A stretch of 64,000 bases of DNA from Vibrio taketomensis (GCF_009938165.1 NZ_AP019649.1:310001-374000); one strand, 5' to 3'; counted from the stretch's first letter, positions 1 to 17,908 are shown. Program-made: numbers and translations. The notes: generated from the sequence alone by a model not told the origin.

Positions 1-20
1 GCTAAGGCATTGAAAGCAAA

Positions 21-33
21 GCTCTTTAACAAT
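21..33 (+). promoter_or_regulatory. boxA antitermination site, leader of first rRNA operon
   Basis: The bases GCTCTTTAACAAT match the rRNA boxA consensus (TGCTCTTTAACA), which loads the Nus/SuperDnaK-type antitermination machinery (NusB-S10) onto RNA polymerase in rRNA operons. The same element recurs before the second operon and in both 16S-23S spacers, as expected. The promoter of this first operon lies upstream of the window. Confidence 0.8.
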
Positions 34-40
34 ATAAACC

Positions 41-73
41 TATCAATCTGTGTGGGCACTCGTTGATGATAAT
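41..73 (+). other. 5' arm of 16S precursor processing stem
   Basis: This leader stretch is nearly the reverse complement of bases 1757-1789 just after the 16S gene (for example ATCAATCTGTGTG against CACACAGATTGAT). It would form the long stem that RNase III cuts to free pre-16S RNA. The second operon has the same pair at about 5499-5527 and 7206-7238. Confidence 0.7.
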
Positions 74-200
74 CCAATTAGAAGCTTAGGCTTCAAATTG
101 ATTTCAATGAACTGAGTGACCAATTCGATACTTAGTATCGGCACAGTCAATTCAACATTACTATGTAATGTAATCAGTATTCATTGAGTCACAAAATCTT

Positions 201-1750
<1,550 letters not shown>

Positions 1751-1815
1751 TACGATGATTATTGCGATGAGTGTTCACACAGATTGATGGTTTATAAAGT
1801 CAAAGAGACGATACT

Positions 1816-1892
1816 GGGTCTGTAGCTCAGGTGGTTAGAGCGTTCGCCTGATAAGCGAGAGGTCGGTGGTTCGAGTCCACTCAGACCCACCA
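1816..1892 (+). tRNA. ileT: tRNA-Ile (GAT), first rRNA operon
   Basis: A 77-base cloverleaf with acceptor stem GGGTCTG/CAGACCC, anticodon loop CTGATAAG (anticodon GAT), T-loop TTCGAGT and an encoded CCA end. It sits in the 16S-23S spacer beside tRNA-Ala, the usual Ile+Ala spacer arrangement. Confidence 0.95.
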
Positions 1893-1927
1893 ATTCCCAA
1901 GGAATTGGCCAACAGTATCAACAAGAT

Positions 1928-2001
1928 GGGGCTATAGCTCACTGGGAGAGCGCCTGCCTTGCACGCAGGAGGTCTGCGGTTCGATCCCCATAGCTCCACC
2001 A
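1928..2001 (+). tRNA. alaT: tRNA-Ala (TGC), first rRNA operon, two bases short
   Basis: The acceptor stem GGGGCTA/TAGCTCC, anticodon TGC (CTTGCACG) and CCA end are clear. The gene is 74 bases against 76 in the second operon. One G is missing from the D arm (AGCTCACTGGG for AGCTCAGCTGGG) and the 3' strand of the T stem reads CCCCA where CCCGCA is needed, so the T stem cannot pair properly. A sequence error is the likeliest cause. Confidence 0.9.
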
Positions 2002-2067
2002 TCTTTAAGCGCATTTACTTTTGAATAGAAAGTTGAGTGTTTTTAAAATGGTTTCGAAAGAAATCAA

Positions 2068-2080
2068 GCTCTTTAACAAT
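2068..2080 (+). promoter_or_regulatory. boxA antitermination site in 16S-23S spacer, first operon
   Basis: GCTCTTTAACAAT is identical to the leader boxA. A second boxA before the 23S gene is standard in enterobacterial and Vibrio rRNA operons. Confidence 0.75.
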
Positions 2081-2271
2081 TTGGAAAGCTGACAAAACAA
2101 CAATTTATTGTTGTTTGTAAAGTTCTCAAAGTATTCATTTATTGAATACAACTAAAACACATTCAAGTGTTCTTGGAATTTGAGTCCGGCAAAATCGAGT
2201 CTGCATCATGTATAAAATTGCAGACAACTTTGGTGATTTGAACATCAACTCGAAACTCCTTCGGGTTGTAT

Positions 2272-5144
<2,873 letters not shown>

Positions 5145-5228
5145 ACAACACCCAAGGGGTTTTGATTGGACTCAAACTAGAACATTGAATGTGTAAGAAC
5201 TGAAAACAGCTTTCCAGATTAAAGAATT

Positions 5229-5345
5229 TGCTTGGCGACCATAGCGATTTGGACCCACCTGATTCCATGCCGAACTCAGAAGTGAAACGAATTAGCGCCG
5301 ATGGTAGTGTGGGCTTCCCATGTGAGAGTAGGACATCGCCAGGCT
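5229..5345 (+). rRNA. rrf: 5S ribosomal RNA, first copy
   Basis: The 5' end TGCTTGGCGACC pairs with the 3' CATCGCCAGGCT, and the body has the CCGAACTCAGAAGTGAAAC core. The loop-D stem reads GTGGGCTTCCCAT, two bases shorter than GTGGGGCTTCCCCAT in the second operon. That is one more example of shortened runs in this copy. Confidence 0.95.
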
Positions 5346-5355
5346 TTATTTCGCA

Positions 5356-5376
5356 CTTGCTTATTTAATAAGCAAG
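5356..5376 (+). other. Perfect inverted repeat after first 5S gene
   Basis: A 10-base stem (CTTGCTTATT and its complement) lies ten bases after the 5S gene. It is not followed by a T run, so it may be a weak terminator or an RNA-processing hairpin between the two operons. Confidence 0.45.
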
Positions 5377-5412
5377 TCACCATAAAGTTTTAAGAAAACT
5401 TAGAATTTTATG

Positions 5413-5440
5413 TTGACTTTCAAAGTGGGAAGCGTATTAT
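5413..5440 (+). promoter_or_regulatory. rRNA promoter of second operon
   Basis: TTGACT and TATTAT are separated by 16 bases and followed by ACGCACCT, a GC-rich discriminator as expected of growth-rate-controlled rRNA promoters. Upstream, 5382-5410 is very AT-rich and could be an UP element. This shows the second operon can be transcribed independently of the first. Confidence 0.75.
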
Positions 5441-5477
5441 ACGCACCTCGCTGAGATGCTAAGGCATTGAAAGCAAA

Positions 5478-5490
5478 GCTCTTTAACAAT
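5478..5490 (+). promoter_or_regulatory. boxA antitermination site, leader of second rRNA operon
   Basis: GCTCTTTAACAAT is identical to the site at 21-33 and lies about 38 bases after the -10 element of the promoter. Confidence 0.8.
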
Positions 5491-5653
5491 ATAAACCTAT
5501 CAATCTGTGTGGGCACTCGTTGATGATCCAATTAGAAGCTTAGGCTTCAAATTGATTTCAATGAACTGAGTGACCAATTCGATACTAGTATCGGCACAGT
5601 CAATTCAACATTACTATGTAATGTAATCAGTATTCATTGAGTCACAAAATCTT

Positions 5654-7199
<1,546 letters not shown>

Positions 7200-7264
7200 T
7201 ACGATGATTATTGCGATGAGTGTTCACACAGATTGATGGTTTATAAAGTCAAAGAGACGATACT

Positions 7265-7340
7265 GGGTCTGTAGCTCAGGTGGTTAGAGCGTTCGCCTGA
7301 TAAGCGAGAGGTCGGTGGTTCGAGTCCACTCAGACCCACA
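7265..7340 (+). tRNA. ileT: tRNA-Ile (GAT), second rRNA operon
   Basis: Identical to the first-operon tRNA-Ile through the acceptor stem. The encoded CCA is shortened: the stem and discriminator are followed by CA and then ACCCC. The flanking bases to the next tRNA also differ (ACAACCCCTTCCC against ACCAATTCCC), so this junction is suspect. Confidence 0.93.
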
Positions 7341-7379
7341 ACCCCTTCCCAAGGAATTGGCCAACAGTATCAACAAGAT

Positions 7380-7455
7380 GGGGCTATAGCTCAGCTGGGA
7401 GAGCGCCTGCCTTGCACGCAGGAGGTCTGCGGTTCGATCCCGCATAGCTCCACCA
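7380..7455 (+). tRNA. alaT: tRNA-Ala (TGC), second rRNA operon
   Basis: A complete 76-base tRNA with acceptor GGGGCTA/TAGCTCC, D arm GCTCAGCTGGGAGAGC, anticodon TGC, T arm TGCGG/CCGCA and encoded CCA. It is the intact reference for the shortened copy at 1928. Confidence 0.96.
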
Positions 7456-7522
7456 TCTTTAAGCGCATTTACTTTTGAATAGAAAGTTGAGTGTTTTTAA
7501 AAATGGTTTCGAAAGAAATCAA

Positions 7523-7535
7523 GCTCTTTAACAAT
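7523..7535 (+). promoter_or_regulatory. boxA antitermination site in 16S-23S spacer, second operon
   Basis: GCTCTTTAACAAT lies in the same place as in the first operon, about 70 bases after tRNA-Ala. Confidence 0.75.
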
Positions 7536-7728
7536 TTGGAAAGCTGACAAAACAACAATTTATTGTTGTTTGTAAAGTTCTCAAAGTATTCATTTATTGA
7601 ATACAACTAAAAACACATTCAAGTGTTCTTGGAATTTGAGTCCGGCAAAATCGAGTCTGCATCATGTATAAAAATTGCAGACAACTTTGGTGATTTGAAC
7701 ATCAACTCGAAACTCCTTCGGGTTGTAT

Positions 7729-10598
<2,870 letters not shown>

Positions 10599-10683
10599 TA
10601 CAACACCCAAGGGGTTTTGATTGGACTCAAACTAGAACATTGAATGTGTAAGAACTGAAAACAGCTTTCCAGATTAAAGAATT

Positions 10684-10802
10684 TGCTTGGCGACCATAGC
10701 GATTTGGACCCACCTGATTCCATGCCGAACTCAGAAGTGAAACGAATTAGCGCCGATGGTAGTGTGGGGCTTCCCCATGTGAGAGTAGGACATCGCCAGG
10801 CT
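10684..10802 (+). rRNA. rrf: 5S ribosomal RNA, second copy
   Basis: A full-length 5S gene with TGCTTGGCGACC pairing with CATCGCCAGGCT and an intact GTGGGGCTTCCCCAT stem. It is two bases longer than the first copy. Confidence 0.96.
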
Positions 10803-10845
10803 TTAAATTATGAACACTTGTCAGCGACGACAAGTAGTCCACTGC

Positions 10846-10922
10846 GGAGTGGTAGTTCAGTTGGTTAGAATACCGGCCTGTCACGCCGGGGGTCGCGGGT
10901 TCGAGTCCCGTCCACTCCGCCA
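10846..10922 (+). tRNA. aspT: tRNA-Asp (GTC) trailing second rRNA operon
   Basis: A 77-base tRNA with acceptor GGAGTGG/CCACTCC, anticodon loop CTGTCAC (anticodon GTC), T-loop TTCGAGT and encoded CCA. It follows the 5S gene by 43 bases and is probably cotranscribed with it, as in several enterobacterial rRNA operons. Confidence 0.96.
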
Positions 10923-10930
10923 CTTATTTA

Positions 10931-10957
10931 ACCCGATGCGAAAGCGTCGGGTTTTTT
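10931..10957 (+). terminator. Terminator of second rRNA operon
   Basis: The hairpin ACCCGATGC-GAAA-GCGTCGGGT is followed by six T residues, a strong intrinsic terminator just after tRNA-Asp. Confidence 0.9.
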
Positions 10958-11502
10958 AATATCTGAAGAAAAGTTCCTTTTGCAAAGGAATCGACTCTCA
11001 TCGGATTGCAAGTCCAGCCGCTCTGCCACTTATTGTAAAGCCCTCACTAGGCATGCCCGCAAGAAATAGCAGGGATTTTTCATATTCAACGAAAATGAAC
11101 TTAGGACTCTATATCGTAAGTATCTGTTCAGCTTCAAAATTTGATAGTCGGAAACGTTCAGTGTTTTTGATGCTTCACTTTGAGAAGATACTGCTGAGTT
11201 AGTGGTTCTCAAATCGATTTTCTCTTTTATATACCCGCATCCGTAGTTAAGTGATCTGAATTCCAAGCGTTACTATTTATCATGATATTTTATGTAAGTA
11301 GGCATGTATAAAGCGTTTAATAATTTAAATGTGATCTTTTATCTCTATGATTATTAAGAGTAAATTTAATGGCATTTCTATTATTATAGTTATTTTGTCG
11401 TTTCGATAATTGATGCCTATTGAACTAATTTACTAGCGGCGCTAAAACCCAACTAGTATTGCTAATGTAGTACTTCGAAGTTTAATTGGGTGGAGAAAGG
11501 CT
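10958..11502. other. Intergenic region with no gene I can support
   Basis: This 545-base stretch contains a tRNA-like relic near its left end (listed separately). The rest, about 11030-11500, is AT-rich and probably holds the promoter of the exported-protein gene at 11503. A 78-codon minus-strand open frame at 11030-11266 has no ribosome-binding site, domain or compositional support and is not called. Confidence 0.5.
10986..11029 (-). pseudogene. Probable tRNA relic
   Basis: Read on the minus strand, the order of tRNA parts is visible: a D-arm-like GTGGCAGAGCGG, an anticodon-arm-like GGACTTGCAATCC and a T-loop-like GTCGATTCC. The spacing is too short for a cloverleaf, there is no matching acceptor stem and the D loop is largely gone. 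The anticodon loop resembles tRNA-Cys, but the isotype cannot be fixed. It may be the scar of an old tRNA gene next to tRNA-Asp. Confidence 0.4.
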
Positions 11503-11898
11503 TTGCGTTTGATAGGTATGCTATCCGCGGTTTGTTTGACTCTGTTGCTAACTACGGCAGCGGACGACGAGCTATTGCCTAAACAATCTGACAATTATAC
11601 GGCAGTTCATCAATTACAATCTTTCAAAGCTAGTTCTATTTATAGTATTGAGGCAAAGCGACACGCCAACCCTTTACATACGCTGATCAGCCGAAATATT
11701 CAAAAGCCAACTGAACGCCAGGGGCATGGTGCCTCATTCCTTCCGGTTAGTGATTCGATTTATGCGCAAACCAACTCAATCAATGGGCATTATTATCGAC
11801 AGTATGATGTTGATGTGGCATTAAGAGTTAAACAGCATTATGAATCAAACCTAATCTATCGATTTATTCATAGCCGACATACACCACAGCTTGTTTGA
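11503..11898 (+). CDS. Hypothetical exported protein
   Basis: I do not recognise this 131-residue protein. It starts with TTG at 11503, preceded by a good Shine-Dalgarno (GGAGAAAGG, three bases upstream). The alternative ATG at 11518 has no better site. The first 20 or so residues form a signal peptide (MRLIGMLSAVCLTLLLTTAA), so the product is probably periplasmic or surface-located. The remainder is polar, rich in Ser, His, Tyr and Gln, with no cysteine, no membrane segment and no motif I know. It ends 30 bases before the dedA-like gene, so the two may share a transcript. No function is proposed. Confidence 0.6.
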   Translation: MRLIGMLSAVCLTLLLTTAADDELLPKQSDNYTAVHQLQSFKASSIYSIEAKRHANPLHTLISRNIQKPTERQGHGASFLPVSDSIYAQTNSINGHYYRQYDVDVALRVKQHYESNLIYRFIHSRHTPQLV

Positions 11899-11928
11899 AT
11901 GTATTTACTTGGTTTATGAGGTTATAAA

Positions 11929-12627
11929 ATGTTGGATTCAATTATTGATGTTTTGATGGCGCTTTGGCATCAGGACTTTACTACGCTAATGACACCAGGC
12001 AGCGCTGCTATGGTTTACTTTGTTGTTGGTGCTCTGATCTTTTTAGAAAGTGGCTTTATTCCTGCCGCACCATTCCCTTGCGATAGCGTTGTGGTGTTAT
12101 CTGGTACGTTGGCAGCTGTTGGGGTGTTAGACCCTATACTTATTCTCATCTTGATTGCGACATGCGCTGCTCTTGGTAGCTGGTCCGCTTATGTTCAAGG
12201 ACGCTGGTTAAACCGCTTACCTAAGGTTCAAGGCTGGGTTAATGCGGTTCCGCAAAAGCGCTTGCAGCAAGTCGATGTGTTGTTGGGCAAGCACGGTTTA
12301 GTGGCACTATTTTGTGCTCGCTTTATTCCTGTGGTGCGTTCTTTGCTACCGTTGATGATGGGTATGCGTGCGAATAAAGTGAATAAGTTCCATTATTTCG
12401 CTTGGTTGAGTGCGATTCTATGGACGTTGCTACTGTGTTCTTTCGGTATGTTATTACCGTTACTACCAGAAAATATAAGTAAGCTTGTAACGATGGGCCT
12501 TATGGCTGCGCCTGTGATTACATTAGCTACCGCTATTCTTGGTTTTGTTACCGTGAAAGTACGTAAAGCATGGCAAGAACAAAACGCCGCTAAAGTGAAA
12601 GCGACGACTGAGAACGTAAAGCATTGA
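11929..12627 (+). CDS. DedA-family membrane protein
   Basis: A 232-residue integral membrane protein of the DedA/VTT family, whose members act as lipid flippases or transporters (undecaprenyl phosphate or phospholipid) and affect proton-motive force and envelope integrity. The family's N-terminal ExxGxPxP-type motif is seen as ESGFIPAAPFP (residues 40-50). The conserved arginine-glycine helix is FCARFIPVVRSLLPLMMGM (about 128-146). Four to five hydrophobic segments are spread over the chain. The exact substrate cannot be told from sequence. It is followed by a strong terminator and may be cotranscribed with the small exported protein upstream. Confidence 0.88.
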   Translation: MLDSIIDVLMALWHQDFTTLMTPGSAAMVYFVVGALIFLESGFIPAAPFPCDSVVVLSGTLAAVGVLDPILILILIATCAALGSWSAYVQGRWLNRLPKVQGWVNAVPQKRLQQVDVLLGKHGLVALFCARFIPVVRSLLPLMMGMRANKVNKFHYFAWLSAILWTLLLCSFGMLLPLLPENISKLVTMGLMAAPVITLATAILGFVTVKVRKAWQEQNAAKVKATTENVKH

Positions 12628-12687
12628 GCTACTCTTAGGCTTTAGGTCTATGATGATCTAAAAGCTCATAAACCGATACGAACGAAA

Positions 12688-12712
12688 AAGGCAGCCTATT
12701 TGGCTGCCTTTA
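12688..12712 (+). terminator. Bidirectional terminator between dedA-like gene and antiporter
   Basis: AAAGGCAGCC-TATTT-GGCTGCCTTT has an A run on the left and T residues on the right, so it can serve both converging genes. Confidence 0.85.
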
Positions 12713-12736
12713 TTGTATTTCTATCTAAGAGATTAG

Positions 12737-14008
12737 TCACAACTCTTTTTCTGCTTGTTTCGCTCGTTCAATCATAGGTGTAATGGTTGAACCTTGAATT
12801 AGAATCGAGAATACAACAACCGAATAAGTCATTACGAGAATGATCTCTTTTACGTCGATTAGCTTGTCTGGAATAACCCATATCCCTGCTGGGATTGAAA
12901 GGGCCATTGCTAGAGCTAAACCGCCCCGTAAGCCACCCCAAGTCAAAATGCGAGTCGACCATGGGTTGTAGCTTCTATAGCGCTTAAAGCCGATATAAGA
13001 GAAGTAGACACTTAAGTAACGACCAGTCAGAACTAATGGAATCGCAAATGCCATCAAGATGAAGTCTTCTTTGTGGAATTCAAACAGCAGCATCGACATA
13101 CCGATAAGAAGAAATAGTACCCCATTGAGAAATTCATCAACCAACTCCCAGAAGTGATCGAGATGGTCTTCACTCTCTTTGGAAAATCCGATATGGCGAG
13201 TCCAGTTACCAATCATTATCCCCGATACAACCATCGCTAGGGGGCCTGATACATGCAATACTTCTGCAAAAGCATAACCAGCTGTTGGAATCCCAATAGT
13301 GAGGAGCAACTCCATTGAATGATCGTTGGTTGCACTGATTAGATAGTGGAAGATTAAGCCAAGTACAAATCCATAGACAATGCCGCCGATGGCCTCTTGC
13401 AGGAATAGCATACTCACACTACTAAACGTTGGTGCTTCGTTACCAAATGCTACTGTATAGATGGTAACGAAGATGACTAAGCCAAAGCCATCGTTAAATA
13501 GGGATTCACCTTCAATCTGAGTTGAAATGCGTTTTGGTGCATTAAGCTTTTTAACGATAGCCAGTACAGCGATTGGATCGGTCGGTGAAATGAGAGCTCC
13601 GAACAATAGACAGTAAACTAGGTCAAAATGGATACCGATTAACTGACAAAAACCGTATAGGGCAAAACCGATAAAAAATGTCGAAAAGAGAGTGGCACCT
13701 AAAGCGAGAACGGTAATTTCCATTTCTGATCTTTAAGGTTTGAAAGTTTGATTCCTAAACCGCCAAAAGTAGAAAGCCAAAATACCTTTGAGAAGAAAAT
13801 CTTCAAAATTTATTTTGGCCATGGTGTGAGAGGCGATTTCGGAGAGCTGGAACCAATCATTTTGACCCGCAATTAGAATCAATAATGACAACATCATAGA
13901 ACCAGCAGTGATAGCGATGGTGGTTTGCATTTTGCCTATTTTGCTATTTATAAAGGCAATCAGCATTGCAGCGGCGGACAAAAAACAGAGTGTGTAATAG
14001 ACCGACAT
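12737..14008 (-). pseudogene. NhaP-type Na+/H+ antiporter, broken by two small indels
   Basis: Together the two pieces form a CPA1-family cation:proton antiporter (Na_H_Exchanger domain) of about 424 residues. The N-terminal piece runs 14008-13733 and the main piece reads from 13723. The main piece carries the family hallmarks LFGALISPTDPIAVLAIV and GESLFNDGFGLVIF (Asp ion-binding pair) and TWGGLRGGLALAMAL. The pieces are in the same frame but are separated by a nonsense stretch with a TAA stop at 13733-13735. About two bases seem to be lost near 13762-13776 (expected LLFGGLGI) and one G of TGGGAAATT near 13720. Read across, the protein is normal from start to end. Either the gene is inactivated or, more likely, the sequence has errors here. 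In other vibrios an antiporter also sits next to metH. Confidence 0.85.
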
Positions 14009-14110
14009 AACAGGCCTCTTGTAAGACTAATTATGACTAAGAATATTGTGCTTATCTGCAACAAATGGCAAACACTATTTTATCAACCTTATATCAGTGA
14101 ATTTGATTTT

Positions 14111-14126
14111 AGACGTCTATACTTCT
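14111..14126 (+). promoter_or_regulatory. MetJ operator (tandem met boxes) upstream of metH
   Basis: AGACGTCT is a perfect met box and is directly followed by ATACTTCT, a weaker second box, and GTTCTTTC, a possible third. MetJ with S-adenosylmethionine binds two or more adjacent 8-base boxes. The site is about 50-65 bases before the metH start, so methionine repression of metH is expected. Confidence 0.7.
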
Positions 14127-14176
14127 GTTCTTTCTGTGTTAGGATGTAAGTCTAATCAAAGGAATGAGGCTGTATT

Positions 14177-17100
14177 GTGGGAAGTAATATTAGGCAACAG
14201 ATAGAAGCACGGCTTAAACAACAAATTTTGCTGATTGATGGTGGTATGGGCACCATGATTCAAGGTTATAAGTTGGAAGAGCAAGACTATCGCGGAGAAC
14301 GCTTTGCTGATTGGCATAGTGACCTAAAAGGTAACAATGATCTATTGGTTCTCACTCAGCCACAGCTTATTAAAGATATTCATCATCAGTATTTGGAAGC
14401 CGGGGCGGATATCCTTGAAACCAATACTTTTAACGCGACAACCATCGCGATGGCTGATTATGATATGCAAAGCCTTAGCGAGGAGATTAACTTCGCTGCA
14501 GCTCTGTTAGCCCGTGAAGCCGCTGATGAATGGACGGCAAAAACACCAGAGAAGCCACGTTATGTTGCAGGTGTACTTGGGCCAACAAACCGTACCTGTT
14601 CCATTTCACCGGACGTTAACGATCCCGGTTATCGTAACGTGTCATTTGATCAATTAGTTGAAGCTTATTCTGAGTCGACCCGTGCTTTGATCAAAGGCGG
14701 GTCAGATCTTATCCTAATTGAAACCATTTTCGATACCTTAAATGCCAAAGCTTGTGCTTTTGCGGTTGATTGTGTGTTTGAGGAACTAGGTATTGCATTA
14801 CCTGTGATGATCTCTGGCACCATCACTGATGCTTCTGGGCGTACCCTATCCGGCCAAACTACCGAAGCTTTCTACAACTCATTACGTCACGTTAAACCTA
14901 TTTCTTTTGGCCTGAACTGTGCGCTTGGCCCTGACGAGCTACGTCCTTATGTTGAAGAACTCTCACGTATTTCTGAAACCTTTATCTCAGCGCACCCTAA
15001 TGCGGGCTTACCTAATGCTTTTGGTGAGTATGATCTTTCCCCTGAGGATATGGCAGAGCATGTACAAGAATGGGCGCAGAGTGGCTTTTTAAATCTGATT
15101 GGCGGCTGTTGTGGTACCACGCCTGAGCATATTCGCCATATGGCGATGGCTGTGGATGGTGTCTCTCCTCGCGTATTACCTGAGATTCAAGTCGCTTGTC
15201 GTCTATCAGGACTAGAGCCACTAACGATAGAAAAAGACACCCTGTTTGTGAATGTTGGTGAGCGAACTAACGTTACAGGTTCTGCTCGCTTTAAACGACT
15301 GATCAAAGAAGAGTTGTATGATGAAGCACTGGAAGTAGCTCGTCAGCAAGTGGAAAACGGCGCTCAGATCATCGATATCAACATGGATGAAGGCATGTTG
15401 GATGCCGAGGCGAGTATGGTGCGCTTTCTCAATCTCTGTGCTTCTGAGCCAGAGATCTCTAAAGTGCCAATCATGGTCGATTCTTCAAAATGGGAAGTAA
15501 TTGAAGCGGGTCTGAAATGTATTCAAGGTAAGGGTATTGTTAACTCGATTTCTTTAAAAGAAGGAAAAGAAGTTTATTCAGCAAGCCAAGTTAATTCGTC
15601 GCTATGGCGCGGCTGTCATCGTGATGGCATTTGATGAAGTGGGTCAGGCGGACACTCGTCAACGTAAATTAGAAATCTGTACCAATGCCTATCGTATTTT
15701 AGTCGATGAAGTGGGATTCCCTCCAGAAGATATCATCTTTGACCCAAATATCTTTGCCGTGGCAACGGGTATTGAAGAGCACAATAACTACGCGGTGGAT
15801 TTCATCGATGCGGTAGCCGATATAAAACGTGATTTACCCCATGCGATGATTTCTGGTGGTGTCTCGAATGTTTCATTCTCTTTTCGAGGTAATAACTATG
15901 TGCGTGAAGCGATTCATGCCGTATTTCTTTACCACTGTTTCAAAAACGGAATGGACATGGGGATCGTTAATGCCGGTCAGCTTGAAATTTATGACAATGT
16001 TCCGGAAAAATTGCGTGAAGCGGTTGAAGATGTGGTGCTTAACCGTCGTGATGATGGTACTGAGCGTCTACTTGAAATCGCGGAAGAGTATCGTGAAAAC
16101 GCAGTGGGTAAACAAGATGATGCTTCTGCTTTAGAGTGGCGTACTTGGCCTGTCGAAAAGCGCCTTGAGCATGCATTGGTTAAAGGTATTACTGAGTTTA
16201 TCGTTGCCGATACGGAAGAGGCTCGTCTCAATGCTGCGAAACCATTAGAAGTGATTGAGGGGCCATTGATGGATGGCATGAATGTGGTAGGCGATCTCTT
16301 TGGTGAAGGTAAGATGTTCTTACCTCAAGTGGTGAAGTCTGCGCGTGTTATGAAGCAAGCGGTCGCTCACTTAGAGCCATTTATCAATGCTTCGAAGCAA
16401 GCTGGAAGTTCAAACGGTAAGATTCTATTGGCAACCGTTAAAGGTGATGTGCACGATATAGGCAAGAATATCGTTGGGGTAGTTTTACAGTGCAATAACT
16501 ATGAAATTATTGACCTTGGCGTGATGGTGCCATGTGAGCAAATACTTAAAGTCGCCAAGGAAGAGAATGTCGATATTATTGGTCTCTCAGGCTTGATCAC
16601 CCCGTCATTGGACGAAATGGTACATGTCGCCAAAGAGATGGAACGTTTAGATTTTGATTTACCACTGTTGATTGGTGGTGCGACAACTTCTAAAGCGCAT
16701 ACGGCGGTTAAGATCGAACAGAACTACAAACACCCTGTGGTGTACGTAAACAACGCGTCACGTGCGGTAGGGGTGTGTACGTCGCTACTCTCGAATGAGC
16801 TTCGACCTAACTTTATTGAAAAGCTCGATGCTGATTATGAAAGAGTGCGCGATCAACATCATCGTAAGAAGCCACGCACGAAACCGGTGACGTTAGAACA
16901 GGCTAGAGCGAATAAAGTTACGATTGATTGGCAAAACTATACACCGCCAGCCCCAGTTAAACCGGGTGTGCATGTGTTTGATGATTTTGATGTTGCGACG
17001 CTACGCAATTATATCGACTGGACACCATTTTTTATGACTTGGTCTTTGGTGGGGAAATATCCAACGATTTTCCAACATGAAGAGGTGGGTGAAGAAGCAC

Positions 17101-17855
17101 AGCGTCTGTTTAAAGATGCCAATGATTGGTTGGATCGCATTGAGCGAGAAGGTTTACTTAAAGCTCGCGGTATGTGTGCATTATTTCCAGCAGCCAGTGT
17201 TGGCGATGATATTGAAGTGTATACCGATGAGTCTCGAACTCAAGTGGCGAAAATACTGCATAACCTGCGTCAGCAAACGGAAAAGCCTAAGGGGTTTAAC
17301 TATTGCCTTTCTGATTACGTCGCGCCCAAAGAGTCAGGAAAACTGGATTGGATCGGTGGTTTTGCAGTAACCGGTGGTGTGGGTGAGCGAGAACTCGCGG
17401 ATGAATTTAAAGCTCAAGGTGATGATTACAATGCGATTATGATCCAAGCGGTTGCCGATCGTTTGGCAGAAGCGTTTGCAGAATACTTGCATGAGCGGGT
17501 GCGCAAGGAAATTTGGGGTTATTCACCATTAGAAGATTTATCAAATGATGAACTGATTCGTGAAAAATACCAAAGGATCCGTCCTGCTCCTGGCTATCCG
17601 GCTTGTCCTGAGCATACCGAAAAAGGGGCTCTTTGGGAGTTGTTGAAAGTGGAAGAGACTATTGGCATGTCACTGACGAGTAGTTATGCGATGTGGCCAG
17701 GTGCTTCTGTTTCTGGTTGGTATTTCTCGCATCCTGACTCACGTTACTTTGCCATTGCTCAAATCCAAGAAGATCAGGTGCAAAGCTATGCCGACCGAAA
17801 AGGTTGGGGTATGTTGGAAGCAGAAAAATGGTTGGGTCCTAACCTAAATGGATAA
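14177..17855 (+). CDS. metH: Methionine synthase, cobalamin-dependent (frameshifted)
   Basis: MetH transfers a methyl group from 5-methyltetrahydrofolate to homocysteine through cobalamin, the last step of methionine synthesis in the cytoplasm. The gene starts with GTG at 14177 behind GGAATGAGG. Domains in order are homocysteine binding (zinc ligands in FGLNCALG and GGCCGTTP), pterin binding ([22 protein letters not shown]), the cap and cobalamin domains (cobalt-ligand His in DVHDIGKN) and the reactivation domain ([15 protein letters not shown]). The reading frame breaks near 15568-15575. There GGAAAAGAAG is followed by TTTATTCAG, so KEGKE-[E]FIQQAK needs two more bases. The second piece is open from about 15576 to 17855. 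With the repair the length is 1226 residues, matching the roughly 1227 of E. coli MetH. A sequence error is likely. Confidence 0.93.
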
Positions 17856-17885
17856 GTTTATCTAGTACGGGCCTTAGAAACAAAA

Positions 17886-17908
17886 AAAGCGCTGAATAAC
17901 AGCGCTTT
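17886..17908 (+). terminator. Terminator shared by metH and mgtE
   Basis: AAAGCGCTG-AATAA-CAGCGCTTT with a preceding A run and following T-rich bases sits between the two converging genes and can act in both directions. Confidence 0.85.

Noticed and set aside
11030..11266. 78-codon minus-strand open frame
   Set aside because: There is no Shine-Dalgarno, no recognisable feature and poor composition. It probably overlaps the promoter region of the gene at 11503.
14009..14176. Possible cobalamin riboswitch before metH
   Set aside because: The region is only about 170 bases and lacks the B12-box (GCCACTG-like) sequence. Met boxes explain the control better.
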